Positions 8,249 to 17,743 of a stretch of 64,000 nt of DNA are shown piece by piece. This DNA is from Leptospira idonii (lineage in GTDB: Bacteria > Spirochaetota > Leptospiria > Leptospirales > Leptospiraceae). A program made the position numbers and the translations under genes. The stretch spans positions 62,001 to 126,000 of the forward strand of contig NZ_RQHW01000016.1 of NCBI RefSeq assembly GCF_004770995.1. The letters are read 5' to 3'. A model generated the notes under the pieces. It was not told the origin of the DNA. It made no database searches and saw nothing but the letters and a program-made list of their open reading frames with translations. Numbering within the stretch: position 1 is the stretch's first letter; the number at the start of each line of letters is the position of its first letter.

Positions 8249-9100
8249 ATGAATCGTTTTATTGCATTGATCCGGGAGGCAAAAGCCAAGGAAGAGAATA
8301 GAGAGTTCACCAAGGCGTTCAATCTATATGCGGAAAGCGAAAAATTCACTACGGACGAATCCGCACTTATCAAAATCAAAGCAAAAAAGGCATGGTGCCT
8401 GCATTCCGTAGGCAATCCTCAAGAAACGGAAACATTGTTTATGGGGATCTTGGATCAATTCCATACCCATCCCCTCAGTATCACAGTTTACTCCAGATAC
8501 CTCATCAAATTAAAAAAATTCAAAAGTGCCAAGACACTTCTGCGGACGGGGATAGAACAATTTCCTTCCTATATGGAAAACTATCTTATCCTCGCTTCCC
8601 TGCTGAAAGATATGGAAAGATCGAAGGAAGCGATCGATGTATTGAAGTTAGCTCTTTCCAGAGAGGATTTAAGCAGGGGAAAAGGAATCGAAAGGAAGGA
8701 TATTTGGGCGGAACTAGGATCTTTGTATTTCTCCAGAGGGGATTTCAACTCCGCATTGGCTTGTCTGAAAAAAGCACTGAAGCTGGACAATGCGGAAGAT
8801 TTTCTTTACTACGATCTATTAGCACTCTGTTATCTGGAATTTGAAGATTATGAAAACGCACTGGGAAGCATCAACACTTTCATGCAGTACAGAGGGGATG
8901 CAGATGCGGAAAATCTGATCATATTTGCCCGCATCAAATGCAGATTAGGTTATGTAGACGAAGCGGCTCAAATCCTTATCCAAGCTTATTCTTACGAAGA
9001 TTCCCTCAGCTTAAAACCTCACGACTTTTTGGACTTCGCTCCTCTCTTAAGAAACGGCTTTTTTACCACATTAGAAAATGTAGATTGGGAAGATGAATGA
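8249..9100 (+). CDS. TPR-repeat protein
   Basis: This is a 283-aa cytoplasmic protein with no signal peptide, made of tetratricopeptide-like helical pairs, for example AWLGSLYFSRGDFNSALACL-like units (actual WAELGSLYFSRGDFNSALAC at about 150-170) and YYDLLALCYLEFEDYENALG. TPR arrays are protein-interaction scaffolds; no enzymatic domain is present. Its stop codon overlaps the start of the helicase gene as ATGA, so the two products are made from one transcript, and the TPR protein may be a helicase partner. That link is inferred from coupling only. Confidence 0.8.
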   Translation: MNRFIALIREAKAKEENREFTKAFNLYAESEKFTTDESALIKIKAKKAWCLHSVGNPQETETLFMGILDQFHTHPLSITVYSRYLIKLKKFKSAKTLLRTGIEQFPSYMENYLILASLLKDMERSKEAIDVLKLALSREDLSRGKGIERKDIWAELGSLYFSRGDFNSALACLKKALKLDNAEDFLYYDLLALCYLEFEDYENALGSINTFMQYRGDADAENLIIFARIKCRLGYVDEAAQILIQAYSYEDSLSLKPHDFLDFAPLLRNGFFTTLENVDWEDE

Positions 9101-10947
9101 CATCATATCGTTACGAGACATGGGAAGAAGAAATTGCAGCAATCGAAAATGCGGTTCTAAAAGAAAGAGAGCTGGAAAGAGAATCGTTTCAAAATTCCAA
9201 AAAGAATGCAAAACTCGCAAAAACAATCAAGTCCTTAAGTTTGGAAGATCAAACCTACTCTTCCGGAGAAGTTTGGAAATTACATCTTACAGCGACCCAT
9301 TCCCTATCGGAAAACTCATGGATGAGACAGGGAACGCCTGTGATTCTAGAGTCGGGAGAATTTTCCCTTGTTTCGCAAGTCTATCAAATCAAAGACAAAA
9401 CAATCATCTTACAATACAAAGGTGAAAAAGACATTCCTGAAGATGAATCATTCACTCTTTCTCAATGGTATTCCGAATCGACCTACGATGCTTATTTGGA
9501 AGCGATTCGAAATTTACGCAAAAAAGAAGAGAGAGATGCGAAGGACATTTCCTCTTGGATTTTAGGATATGCCCAAAACGAAAAACCTAGTTCTCCAAAA
9601 AACAAAGAAGAAGCGTCTCCTTTGGAAAAGGTTCTGAATCTAAGAGATTATGGTTTTATCTACGGTCCTCCCGGAACAGGAAAAACGACCCTTCTTGTTT
9701 CTGCCGTAAAAACATGGAGCAATGAGAAAAAAAGCATACTTGCATTGGCGCCTACTAATTTTGCCTGCGACTATCTGGTAGAATCCTCCGCAAAGGAAGG
9801 TTTACATCCGATCCGACTGGGTTCCTCTTCCAAGATCAGGGAATCGGTTCAAAAATATCTTTTGGATGTACAGTTGGAATCCTCCCTTGAAAACAAACAA
9901 ATACAAGTTTGGCGAAGAGAATGGAGAGATCTGAAGAAAAAAGCAGGCGCCTGGAAAAGAAATTTCGGAGCGGAAGAAAGAGAGGAAAGAAAACAACTTC
10001 ATTCCGAAGCAAAATCACTTCTAAAATCGATAGATACTCTTCAAAAAAACACTAAGGAAAAAATACTCAGAGATGCGGATCTAATCGTTTCTACTTTTTT
10101 AGGCGCTTGGCATCTTTACGAGGAAGGAAAAAAATTCGATTACGTCATAGTGGACGAAGCGACACAGGCTTGGGAAAGCGCTTGTTATATGGCGATTCTA
10201 TTGGGAAAAACCGTTTTATTTGCGGGAGATCCGAAACAACTTCCCCCTACTCTTTCCGATGAAAATTCAATCTTGTCTCATAGCTTTTTGGAAAAGGGAA
10301 TCGAAAGAGACGACGGAACCAGAACCGTCTTCCTGGACACTCAGTACAGAATGCCGGAAGAAATCGTCCGTTTCTCCAATCAGGAATTTTACGAATCCAA
10401 ACTCAAAACGAAGTCCGAAAAAAGCCCTTTTTTAGATCCAGAAGTAGAAACGATATTTCAGTCCGATAAAAAATTGATCTGGATCGATACTGCAGGATCG
10501 GATGCGGAAGAAGAATCCAACGACGAAGATGAATCTCTTTACAACAAAACGGAGATAGATCTCATTCTATCCCTCCTAAAATCGAATTTGGACTTTTCCA
10601 AAACTGCGATTTTATCACCTTATCGCAAGCAGGTGGAAGTTTTGGAAGCTCAGGTTCGCAAAGAATTTCCTGATGCGGAGATTTTGCCCATCATACAAAC
10701 CATAGATTCTTTCCAGGGAAGAGAATCGGAAACAGTCATTTTATCTTTTGTCAGAACGAACGACGAAGGGGAACTGGGATTTCTGAAAGACTATAGAAGA
10801 TTGAACGTCGGTCTAACAAGGGCTAAATCGAATTTGATCCTGATTGGAAACAGCGTCACACTTACCGGAGACAAAACATACAGGCGACTTTACGATTTGG
10901 TGGAAGCCGCAGGAGAACATAAATCTATTTTTGAATTTCTATATTGA
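9097..10947 (+). CDS. UPF1/IGHMBP2-like superfamily 1 helicase
   Basis: This is a 616-aa protein. An N-terminal OB/beta-barrel-like region (about 60-130) precedes an SF1B helicase core: Walker A GPPGTGKTTLL, motif Ia LALAPTNFACDYLVE, motif II VIVDEATQAWE, motif III FAGDPKQLPPT, motif IV region TQYRMPEEIVRFSN, motif V DSFQGRESETVILSFVRTN, and motif VI RRLNVGLTRAKSNLILIGN. All ATPase residues are intact. Relatives unwind RNA or DNA 5'-3'; the bacterial substrate is unknown. It is translationally coupled to the upstream TPR gene, and its end overlaps the opposing 99-aa membrane-protein gene by 23 bases. Confidence 0.9.
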   Translation: MTSYRYETWEEEIAAIENAVLKERELERESFQNSKKNAKLAKTIKSLSLEDQTYSSGEVWKLHLTATHSLSENSWMRQGTPVILESGEFSLVSQVYQIKDKTIILQYKGEKDIPEDESFTLSQWYSESTYDAYLEAIRNLRKKEERDAKDISSWILGYAQNEKPSSPKNKEEASPLEKVLNLRDYGFIYGPPGTGKTTLLVSAVKTWSNEKKSILALAPTNFACDYLVESSAKEGLHPIRLGSSSKIRESVQKYLLDVQLESSLENKQIQVWRREWRDLKKKAGAWKRNFGAEEREERKQLHSEAKSLLKSIDTLQKNTKEKILRDADLIVSTFLGAWHLYEEGKKFDYVIVDEATQAWESACYMAILLGKTVLFAGDPKQLPPTLSDENSILSHSFLEKGIERDDGTRTVFLDTQYRMPEEIVRFSNQEFYESKLKTKSEKSPFLDPEVETIFQSDKKLIWIDTAGSDAEEESNDEDESLYNKTEIDLILSLLKSNLDFSKTAILSPYRKQVEVLEAQVRKEFPDAEILPIIQTIDSFQGRESETVILSFVRTNDEGELGFLKDYRRLNVGLTRAKSNLILIGNSVTLTGDKTYRRLYDLVEAAGEHKSIFEFLY

Positions 10948-11224
10948 ACTTTTTCATATAAATATATGCGGCGACATGTCCTGAAGTGATAAGTAGCGCA
11001 TAACTGAAAATCACTAGAATCCACTGGACGATCGAAGAAGAAAAGGCGACAAACAGAAAACTCAGAGGCATTCCTAAAACGGAAAAAGCAAATCCCAAAA
11101 AGTAAAAAAACAAAAAATCATATTTTTGATCCGTCTTGGATTGAATCAGAAAATTCGCCAGCCAATACAAAGGGAAACAAGCTAATGTGAAAACGGGATG
11201 ATAAAGAATAAATAGTAGAATCAT
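10925..11224 (-). CDS. small membrane protein, 99 aa, unknown
   Basis: Most of the 99 residues are hydrophobic, forming three probable transmembrane helices (about 1-28, 38-65, 66-92), with a basic C-terminal tail KKFNIEIQK. It follows the 106-aa membrane protein gene by six bases on the same strand, so the two probably act together after the cyclase gene. Its 3' end overlaps the helicase gene tail. No family is recognised. Confidence 0.7.
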   Translation of the reverse strand: MILLFILYHPVFTLACFPLYWLANFLIQSKTDQKYDFLFFYFLGFAFSVLGMPLSFLFVAFSSSIVQWILVIFSYALLITSGHVAAYIYMKKFNIEIQK

Positions 11225-11230
11225 ATATTT

Positions 11231-11551
11231 TTACTGTTTTTTGATAAAAGGGAAAACGTATCTGGAAAGATGAATTCCCAAGACGGGAGAAATCAGAAGC
11301 AAAGTCCAGAACACAATCGGAGATTGGAAATGGAGGATGATGCTGAGAAAAAATCCTAAAAAACCTACGATCGTAGAGAAAGGCAAAGCGAATCCGAAAC
11401 TAGGAAGAAATGCATTCGGAGGATTGATCTTAGTCAATTTTCCTATGAAATACATGAGAGAATAAGAAATCAAAAAAACAGTCAATGAAAAGTAAGGAAG
11501 TAGAAGATAAATCCCAAACAAAGCGTTCGTTTCGTTTACAGCAGTATCCAT
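11231..11551 (-). CDS. small membrane protein, 106 aa, unknown
   Basis: Three to four hydrophobic helices cover most of the protein, which ends in the basic FPFIKKQ. The ATG at 11551 shares its A with the cyclase stop (TAATG) and has a GGTGGTGATG stretch just upstream; an alternative ATG at 11566 would overlap the cyclase by 16 bases. The coupling suggests that the cyclase and two small membrane proteins form one operon, perhaps tethering or modulating the soluble cyclase. This is inference only. Confidence 0.7.
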   Translation of the reverse strand: MDTAVNETNALFGIYLLLPYFSLTVFLISYSLMYFIGKLTKINPPNAFLPSFGFALPFSTIVGFLGFFLSIILHFQSPIVFWTLLLISPVLGIHLSRYVFPFIKKQ

Positions 11552-12204
11552 TACATCACCACCCATTTTGAATCGTCCAAAGAATATAACAATCGATAGG
11601 CTCCATCCGAACCGGGAGGGACATCTTCGATCTCTGCAAATCCGTAACCGGAGGCGGTTTCCGCATTTTCTTTTACGGAACTAGTCACTAGAATGTCCCA
11701 AGCTTTGGCAGTATCTTCACCTAACTTAGAAGCTGCGTTCACTTCGGATCCGAACACATCCGTATCCCCTATCTTCAGAATTTTTCCGTATCCTAAACCC
11801 ACGCAAAGAAGAATTTGTTCCTCTGCCAGTTTACCTTCATTATATTTCTTTACAGTTTTCTGCATTTGGATCGCACATTGAATGGCCTTATTCGTATTTC
11901 GAAACAAAACCAAAAAACTGTCACCTTCATCTTTCAATAGAATGCCGTCGTATTCATCCAGAACGGGAATGAGAATTCTTTGAGATTCGTAAATGGTCTG
12001 CAAAAAGTGAATGATCCCGAACTTTGCCACTCCTCTAGAAAACCCTGACAAATCGGTAAACATAACACACCAGGATTCACCGAAAAGATCCCAAATTCGA
12101 TTATCAATAAATTCTTTATCAGCTCCCGGTTTTAACCTTTCTTCCAAAAGTTTTTCCAGGCGTTCTTCCGAAGCGGAGGTTGCAATTGTTCTCTTCTGAC
12201 CCAT
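11551..12204 (-). CDS. class III adenylate/guanylate cyclase, soluble
   Basis: This is a 217-aa single-domain protein with no membrane segment. The cyclase fold shows the metal-binding FTDLSGFS (first Asp), LLKDEGDSFLVLF (Lys, second Asp) and DVFGSEVNAASKLGED. In most class III cyclases the last motif is VNxAxR, with the Arg stabilising the transition state; here that Arg is replaced by Lys. The Asn is kept. The enzyme may be slow, of altered specificity, or a pseudo-cyclase. It heads a small operon with two membrane proteins, divergent from the PAS histidine kinase. Confidence 0.85.
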   Translation of the reverse strand: MGQKRTIATSASEERLEKLLEERLKPGADKEFIDNRIWDLFGESWCVMFTDLSGFSRGVAKFGIIHFLQTIYESQRILIPVLDEYDGILLKDEGDSFLVLFRNTNKAIQCAIQMQKTVKKYNEGKLAEEQILLCVGLGYGKILKIGDTDVFGSEVNAASKLGEDTAKAWDILVTSSVKENAETASGYGFAEIEDVPPGSDGAYRLLYSLDDSKWVVM

Positions 12205-12276
12205 AGTGATTAAAAGAATAGAATCCTTCCAAATTCTATTGTCAAAACCTATTTAAAATTGAATATAGGAGCCTAG

Positions 12277-15200
12277 ATGAGCAGCCAATTCCATGAGGAA
12301 ACCGCATTTAGGCAGATCTTCGATAGAGACCCGGAAGTCATCGTAGTATTCAGCCCAAGCACAGGCAAATTCATAGAAGCCAATCCTGCTGCGGAAAGAT
12401 TTTTCGGATACTCTAGAGAAGAAATACTCACGATGACCCCTGCCGATTTAAGTCCCGATTTTCAACCGGACGGAAAAAAATCCTCAGTGGCAGCTCAGGA
12501 AGAAATTGCGATTTCTTTCACGAAAAGTGCGCATATATTCGATTGGCTGCACTGGAATCGAGACAAAACGCCCATCCATTGCGAAGTACAGGTCATTATC
12601 ATTCCCGCATCAGACGGATCTCCTTTGGTGAGAGGGGTAATCCGAGACAAAACCCAAGTCGCCGCATTAGAACAGGAAGTCGCTGAGAAGGAAAAATTTA
12701 TTTCCAAAATCACTAGAGAAATCCCCGGATTCATCTACATCCATAATCTTGTTAAACAAAAATATACATTCACAAATAGAGACCTCGGAAAGTTCTTAGG
12801 ATATGAAATCGGAGAGATCGATCCTAAGGATTTGGAGACGACCGAGTTTGTCGCCAAACACATACATAGCGAAGATAAAGAAATCATGGCTTTTCACGTA
12901 AGTGAAATGAGAAAACTCTCCATCAACGAATCGAGAGAGATCCAATTCAGAATCATCAAAAAATGCGGGGAATGCATTTGGCTGAAAACGATCGAAACCG
13001 TTTTCACCTGCGACGGCCAAGGAAACATCCTGGAATTATTAGGATTCGCTCAAGACATCACTGAAGTTAAAGAACAGGAGATAAAACTTAAAGAAAGCGA
13101 TTATCGTTACATCACTATTGCGGAACAAAGCGGACAGATCGTTTACGACTATGATATTCCTACGGGGAAAATTTACTGGGAAGGTGCCATCAAAGAGATA
13201 TTAGGTTATACTAAAGAGGAAATGAACCGAGTGGACATCAACAAATGGGAAACCTTGGTGCATCCGGACGATTTAGGAAGGGTCTTGAACAATTTGACCT
13301 ACTGCCTCCAAAACCAAATGTCTTTTTATGATTTTTACAGAATCCGATCGATCCACGGCAAATACGTAGATGTGGAAGAAAGAGGAATTTATATCAAAGG
13401 GGACTCTTTTCGTCAACCTCGTATGTTCGGTGTTTTGGAAGACGTAACCGTAAAAAGGAAAACCAAAGAAGAGTCGAAAAAAAACGAAGAAAGATTCAGA
13501 ATCGTTGCGGAACAGACAGGGCAGATGGTTTACGAACTGGATGTTCAGTCAGGAGAGATCATCTGGAGAGGTGCTATCCAAAAAGTAACCGGTTATACGG
13601 AAGAAGAATTCAAGTCGGTCAATTTGGAAGCCCACAGCGAATGGATTCATGAAGAGGATAGAATCTCTTCCCTACAAACACTGGAAGCCGCAAAACTAGG
13701 AAGCGGAATTTATAACGATACCTATCGATTCAAAAGGAAAAATGGAGACTATATCTATATCGCAGATAGAGGGATCTTCGTAAAAAATAGATTAGGTGAA
13801 CCGATTAAAATGTTCGGAGTGATGGAAGACATCCATCAAAAGAGACTTTATGAAGAGGAATTGAAAGCCAACGAAGAAAGGTTCAGGACTTTTTACCAGC
13901 TTTCCAACGAAGCGGTTCTCATCGTCGATCCTATGCACGGAACCATTTTAGATACCAATCCTGCCTTACAAAAGTTATTCGACATGAGCAAAGAAGAAGT
14001 TCTTTCCTCCTCTTTGGAAGATCTTTTTTCAAGAAGTTCCATCCTGCAGGATCTAAAGACGATCAATAAAGATCCGATTACCCCTGTGTCTTTGGAGGGT
14101 AAAACGAAACTAGGAAAAAAAATTCCACTGCTTGTGACAGGAAGACTCTTTATCATCGGGCTCCAAGAAAGATTTTTGATCTCCGCATTGGATCTCAGCC
14201 ATTTACAGGAAGCGGAAACCTTAAGAAGAGCGATTTTGGACATTGAAGAAAGAAACAGAATGATCCAAGAACAAAAAGGAGAATTGGAATCTGCGATCGA
14301 TACTTTAAAGAAAACTCAGAACCAATTGATACTCTCCGAAAAAATGGCATCTCTGGGACAACTCATCGCAGGGATCGCCCACGAAATCAACAATCCCATC
14401 GGCGCCATGAAGGCATCCAGCGAACTCATCCAGGACAGTTTGGAAAACCTGCAATCCAATATGGATCGATTTATGAATCTATTCCGGGACAATCCTCCTC
14501 ATCTTTTACAGGATGTAAAGTCATGGATCTCCTCCTCTTCCAAACTGGACAATATGCTTCACGGAATGGAAGCTAGAAGACAAAAACGAACGTTAGCCGA
14601 AGAGCTGACAAAATTGGGTGTATCAAATCCAGGTTATATTGCGGATGAAATCATAGACGTAGGAATTCAGGACAGTTTTTCATTTATCGAATCCCTATCC
14701 TCCTACCCTAATTTTCAGGAAATATTCGTCTTCGGGTTGTATCATATACGTTCCTTCCAACATTTAAACTCGATTCGGGAATCGATCAATCGGATCGCAA
14801 AGATCGTATATGCCTTAAAGAACTTTTCTCATATAGATAGCGTAGGCAAAAAAGTAAGAACGAACGTCGTAAAAAATATAGAAACGGTTCTTACGATCCA
14901 TCAAAACCATATCAAAAAAGGAGTTGAGATCGTAAAACATTTCGACAATTGCCCGGAAATTCTATGTTATGCGGACGATCTTATGCAGGCATGGACCAAT
15001 TTGATCTTCAATTCCATCCAGGCGATGAACTTTAAAGGAATTCTTACCATCCGTCTCATCAATACCGATTCTCACATCATTGTAGCCATAGCGGACAACG
15101 GACCAGGGATTCCTTCTGAGATCCAAGGCAGAATCTTCGAACCTTTTTTTACAACGAAAGACCCCGGAGAAGGGAGCGGTCTAGGTTTGGATATAGTGAA

Positions 15201-15285
15201 AAAAATCGTAGAGAAACATGAAGGAGAAGTAAGATTCACTTCTTCGAAAGAAGGAACTGAATTTAGAGTGTATCTCCCTAAATAA
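12277..15285 (+). CDS. multi-PAS sensor histidine kinase, cytoplasmic
   Basis: This is a 1002-aa soluble protein started at an ATG with AGGAG five bases upstream. Five PAS/PAC modules occupy about residues 10-125, 140-265, 272-395, 397-525 and 530-650; the third and fourth are clear duplicates (AEQSGQIVYDYDI against AEQTGQMVYELDV). A coiled coil leads to the H-box SLGQLIAGIAHEINNPIGAM with phospho-acceptor His702. About 180 residues then separate it from the HATPase domain (NLIFNSIQAM, ADNGPGIP, FFTTKDPGEGSGLGLDI), far more than in standard kinases. No receiver domain is present and the partner regulator is not adjacent. It probably senses an intracellular ligand or redox cue. Confidence 0.92.
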   Translation: MSSQFHEETAFRQIFDRDPEVIVVFSPSTGKFIEANPAAERFFGYSREEILTMTPADLSPDFQPDGKKSSVAAQEEIAISFTKSAHIFDWLHWNRDKTPIHCEVQVIIIPASDGSPLVRGVIRDKTQVAALEQEVAEKEKFISKITREIPGFIYIHNLVKQKYTFTNRDLGKFLGYEIGEIDPKDLETTEFVAKHIHSEDKEIMAFHVSEMRKLSINESREIQFRIIKKCGECIWLKTIETVFTCDGQGNILELLGFAQDITEVKEQEIKLKESDYRYITIAEQSGQIVYDYDIPTGKIYWEGAIKEILGYTKEEMNRVDINKWETLVHPDDLGRVLNNLTYCLQNQMSFYDFYRIRSIHGKYVDVEERGIYIKGDSFRQPRMFGVLEDVTVKRKTKEESKKNEERFRIVAEQTGQMVYELDVQSGEIIWRGAIQKVTGYTEEEFKSVNLEAHSEWIHEEDRISSLQTLEAAKLGSGIYNDTYRFKRKNGDYIYIADRGIFVKNRLGEPIKMFGVMEDIHQKRLYEEELKANEERFRTFYQLSNEAVLIVDPMHGTILDTNPALQKLFDMSKEEVLSSSLEDLFSRSSILQDLKTINKDPITPVSLEGKTKLGKKIPLLVTGRLFIIGLQERFLISALDLSHLQEAETLRRAILDIEERNRMIQEQKGELESAIDTLKKTQNQLILSEKMASLGQLIAGIAHEINNPIGAMKASSELIQDSLENLQSNMDRFMNLFRDNPPHLLQDVKSWISSSSKLDNMLHGMEARRQKRTLAEELTKLGVSNPGYIADEIIDVGIQDSFSFIESLSSYPNFQEIFVFGLYHIRSFQHLNSIRESINRIAKIVYALKNFSHIDSVGKKVRTNVVKNIETVLTIHQNHIKKGVEIVKHFDNCPEILCYADDLMQAWTNLIFNSIQAMNFKGILTIRLINTDSHIIVAIADNGPGIPSEIQGRIFEPFFTTKDPGEGSGLGLDIVKKIVEKHEGEVRFTSSKEGTEFRVYLPK

Positions 15286-15316
15286 AAAAAGCTCCCGAGA
15301 TTCCCGGAAGCTTTTT
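15286..15316. terminator. bidirectional terminator between the kinase and ACIII operons
   Basis: AAAAAGCTCCCG (15286-15297) pairs with CGGAAGCTTTTT (15305-15316) with one mismatch around a seven-base loop. Flanking A and T runs give a U-tract on both strands, so it serves the kinase gene (plus) and the act operon (minus). Confidence 0.85.
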
Positions 15317-15369
15317 AAGAAAGGCTGCCTGCAGACATTCATCCGCAGACTTTAAATTCGATCTGAAAC

Positions 15370-15885
15370 TTAGTTCTGTTTCAAAGGGTTTTTATCGATG
15401 TATTCGCCTTCTTCCATTCCTTTCGTCAATTCTTCCAAAGGAATTTTATCTTTAGGAAGAGACTTCAAAGAACCCCACTCGTATCCTTTCGGATAGTGTT
15501 CTTTGTCGTTCGGATCGTAAAAATATTTATATTCCTTCACAAGACCTTTGGAATAACGCCAAACGCTTTTTTCAGGATCTTGGTTCACTACGAAACATTT
15601 AGGATTCATATAACCTTCGTTTTTCGCAGTTTGCACTTTTATGAAGTTTTTAGGTTCCCAAACGTTGTGGTTTCTGTTTCCAAAAATCTTCACAACGGTT
15701 CCTACGGGAACGTATTCCACTACAGGAGATTTATCGTCCGCTTCCGTATAAAGAGGAACAGTAAAGTCCAAAGTGGCTTTATTCGTTTTTGCATCACAAA
15801 GTTTATGCCAAGTGACTTGTGCATTATTAGAACAGTTCGCTAAGAAACCGAAACCAACAGCAGCAATTACTAATACTTTTTTCAT
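15370..15885 (-). CDS. SH3-like lipoprotein at the end of the act operon
   Basis: This is a 171-aa predicted lipoprotein, signal ending GFLANC. The start at 15885 is chosen because AGGAG lies eight bases upstream; a GTG at 15894 is too close to it. After the Cys a roughly 65-residue segment (DFTVPLYTEADDKSPVVEYV, VPVGTVVKIFGNR, GYMNPKCFVV) looks like a bacterial SH3 domain; the C-terminal half is Lys/Glu/Tyr-rich and unrecognised. It starts 11 bases after actF and precedes the shared terminator, so it is co-expressed with alternative complex III. It may be an assembly factor or accessory subunit of that complex; position is the only evidence for this. Confidence 0.75.
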   Translation of the reverse strand: MKKVLVIAAVGFGFLANCSNNAQVTWHKLCDAKTNKATLDFTVPLYTEADDKSPVVEYVPVGTVVKIFGNRNHNVWEPKNFIKVQTAKNEGYMNPKCFVVNQDPEKSVWRYSKGLVKEYKYFYDPNDKEHYPKGYEWGSLKSLPKDKIPLEELTKGMEEGEYIDKNPLKQN

Positions 15886-15896
15886 TTCCATCACTC

Positions 15897-17147
15897 CTAT
15901 TGGTGGTGGTGTAGACTTTCGTCTAACCGTGGATCGCCGACCGCTACAAGGCTGTGTTTTTCCAATTTTTTGAATACGAAAAGTCCGAATAGACCGATGG
16001 TTCCTACGGTTCCGCCAAAAGCTAGAGCAAAGTGCACCAAAGAAAGTTTTTCGAAAGTTGCAGGGAAAACCAACCAGAATAGTTCAAAGAACTGAACCGC
16101 GAAGATCCAAATCCCCAATTTCCAAAGGAAATCCAAGTTTCTTTTGTTCGGACGATTGAGTAACAACAAAAAAGGAATTACGAATTTTACGAAAGGAAGC
16201 GCTAAGGTGGTGTATCCCCATCCGCCTGTCATTCTCATCTCGTAGAAGAAAGTTTCTTCCGGGATGTTCGCATACCAAATGAGCATAAATTGAGAGAATC
16301 CCACATAAGCCCAGAAAGTAGTCATACCTAACAAGAATTTTGCGATATCATGAAAATGGTTTTCGTTCACCGCTTCTCCGTAAAAACCGTTTTTCTTGAG
16401 GATTGCGATCACTACCAGATAAGAAGCAAGACTTGTTTGAAAAGCTCCTGCAAATGCATACACTCCGAACATAGTAGAGAACCAGTGAGGAGAAAGAGAC
16501 ATCAAAAGGTCGAATGACATCAAACACCAGGAAAGTGCGAAGAATAGGATGAATCCTCCGGAAATCTTAGCAAGTGTCTTTGTGGTATCTACGTTTTTGT
16601 CTTTATCTTGTCCTACGGATTTTCCGTGGAACACATAAGCGAACCCGGACCAAACCACGATGAAAAGAACCGCTCTGATCACGAAAGCTGTAGGGTTTAA
16701 GTAACCGCTTTTATGGTGAATCAGATGATCTTTTTCACGAACCGTTGCATCCGCCCACTCATACAGATCGTGCATTCCGAAAACGATTCCCACAAGAAGG
16801 AGACCAGCAATCGGAGTGAAAAGTCCGTATGTTTCGAACAAACGTCTAACGGTTACGGACCAATGAGATCCTGTTAAATGCTGAATGGCAGTAAAGAAAA
16901 TCCCGGTGATGGCAAGGCCGATCACGAAATAAGTTGCCACAAGTAAAACATGGTATCCTAGGTTTGTATGATGAAAATGCCCACCCTCGTCCATGTGACG
17001 GGATGTTTCATGACCGAAACCTAAGAAGGAAACAAGAAGACTCACCACCCCGATTCCGATCATAGCGATCAGAATGTTGCGCAATTGAGCGGGAAGTTTA
17101 AATTGTAAAAGTTTTTCGTCTAGTTTAGCTGCTTTTGTCGCACTCAT
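15897..17147 (-). CDS. actF: alternative complex III quinol-binding membrane subunit ActF
   Basis: This is a 416-aa polytopic protein with about ten hydrophobic helices and conserved His-rich loops (GHETSRHMDEGGHFHH). ActF is the smaller NrfD-like membrane subunit of alternative complex III, the quinol:cytochrome c oxidoreductase that replaces the bc1 complex in many bacteria; it pairs with ActC in the membrane arm. Identity comes from its place as the last core gene of a complete actABCDEF order and from the ten-helix layout. It starts eight bases after actE. Confidence 0.9.
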   Translation of the reverse strand: MSATKAAKLDEKLLQFKLPAQLRNILIAMIGIGVVSLLVSFLGFGHETSRHMDEGGHFHHTNLGYHVLLVATYFVIGLAITGIFFTAIQHLTGSHWSVTVRRLFETYGLFTPIAGLLLVGIVFGMHDLYEWADATVREKDHLIHHKSGYLNPTAFVIRAVLFIVVWSGFAYVFHGKSVGQDKDKNVDTTKTLAKISGGFILFFALSWCLMSFDLLMSLSPHWFSTMFGVYAFAGAFQTSLASYLVVIAILKKNGFYGEAVNENHFHDIAKFLLGMTTFWAYVGFSQFMLIWYANIPEETFFYEMRMTGGWGYTTLALPFVKFVIPFLLLLNRPNKRNLDFLWKLGIWIFAVQFFELFWLVFPATFEKLSLVHFALAFGGTVGTIGLFGLFVFKKLEKHSLVAVGDPRLDESLHHHQ

Positions 17148-17155
17148 ACTTTCCC

Positions 17156-17743
17156 CTAGTTAGCCTTCTTTGCTTCATGCTCTTGCAGTTTACGCAAGTA
17201 TGCGATGAGTTTCCAACGATCCGCAGGCTCGATTTGGAAAGCATAACTTCCCATTACCCCGCGTCCCATAGTGATGATATGAAAGATTTGACCGTCAGTA
17301 AAATTCACACTACTTGCCTTCGATCCCACCAAAACGGGAGGAACCGTAGAGAAACGAGGAGCAGGACCGATTACGGTACCGTTTCCTTCTCCGCGAACCC
17401 CATGGCAAGGAGAACAATAAGTTTGGAACCTTTTCTCTCCGATCATGATATCACCTAAGTTTGGCTTGGTGATAGGGTTTTTCAAACCTTTGTCAGGACC
17501 AGGAAGACTGTCTTGCGTCAAAACATCCTTATAAGGGTACGGATAGTATCCTACAGGGATGGCTCCTTTCGGAGGAATTCGAACCGCAGCTCCGTTTTTG
17601 GAGAAAGGATCCGCCTCTTGCGATTCACGAGCAGGGGAGTCGTACATGTTAGGGAAATATTCCCAAACAGGTGTCTTATAGTCGCAGTTGATGAATCCGA
17701 AAAGGGAAACTGCGAATAACAAACGTAAAGAGATGTTTTTCAT
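17156..17743 (-). CDS. actE: alternative complex III monohaem cytochrome c subunit ActE
   Basis: This is a 195-aa lipoprotein, signal ending LFGFINC, so it is membrane-anchored on the periplasmic side. One haem site is visible, YCSPCHG, with a candidate axial Met in GRGVMGSYAFQI. The N-terminal part has the ActE pattern YFPNMYDSPARESQ and proline-rich PIPVGYYPYPY-like text. ActE passes electrons from the pentahaem ActA towards soluble cytochrome c or an oxidase. Its start shares one base with the actD stop (TAATG). Confidence 0.93.
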   Translation of the reverse strand: MKNISLRLLFAVSLFGFINCDYKTPVWEYFPNMYDSPARESQEADPFSKNGAAVRIPPKGAIPVGYYPYPYKDVLTQDSLPGPDKGLKNPITKPNLGDIMIGEKRFQTYCSPCHGVRGEGNGTVIGPAPRFSTVPPVLVGSKASSVNFTDGQIFHIITMGRGVMGSYAFQIEPADRWKLIAYLRKLQEHEAKKAN

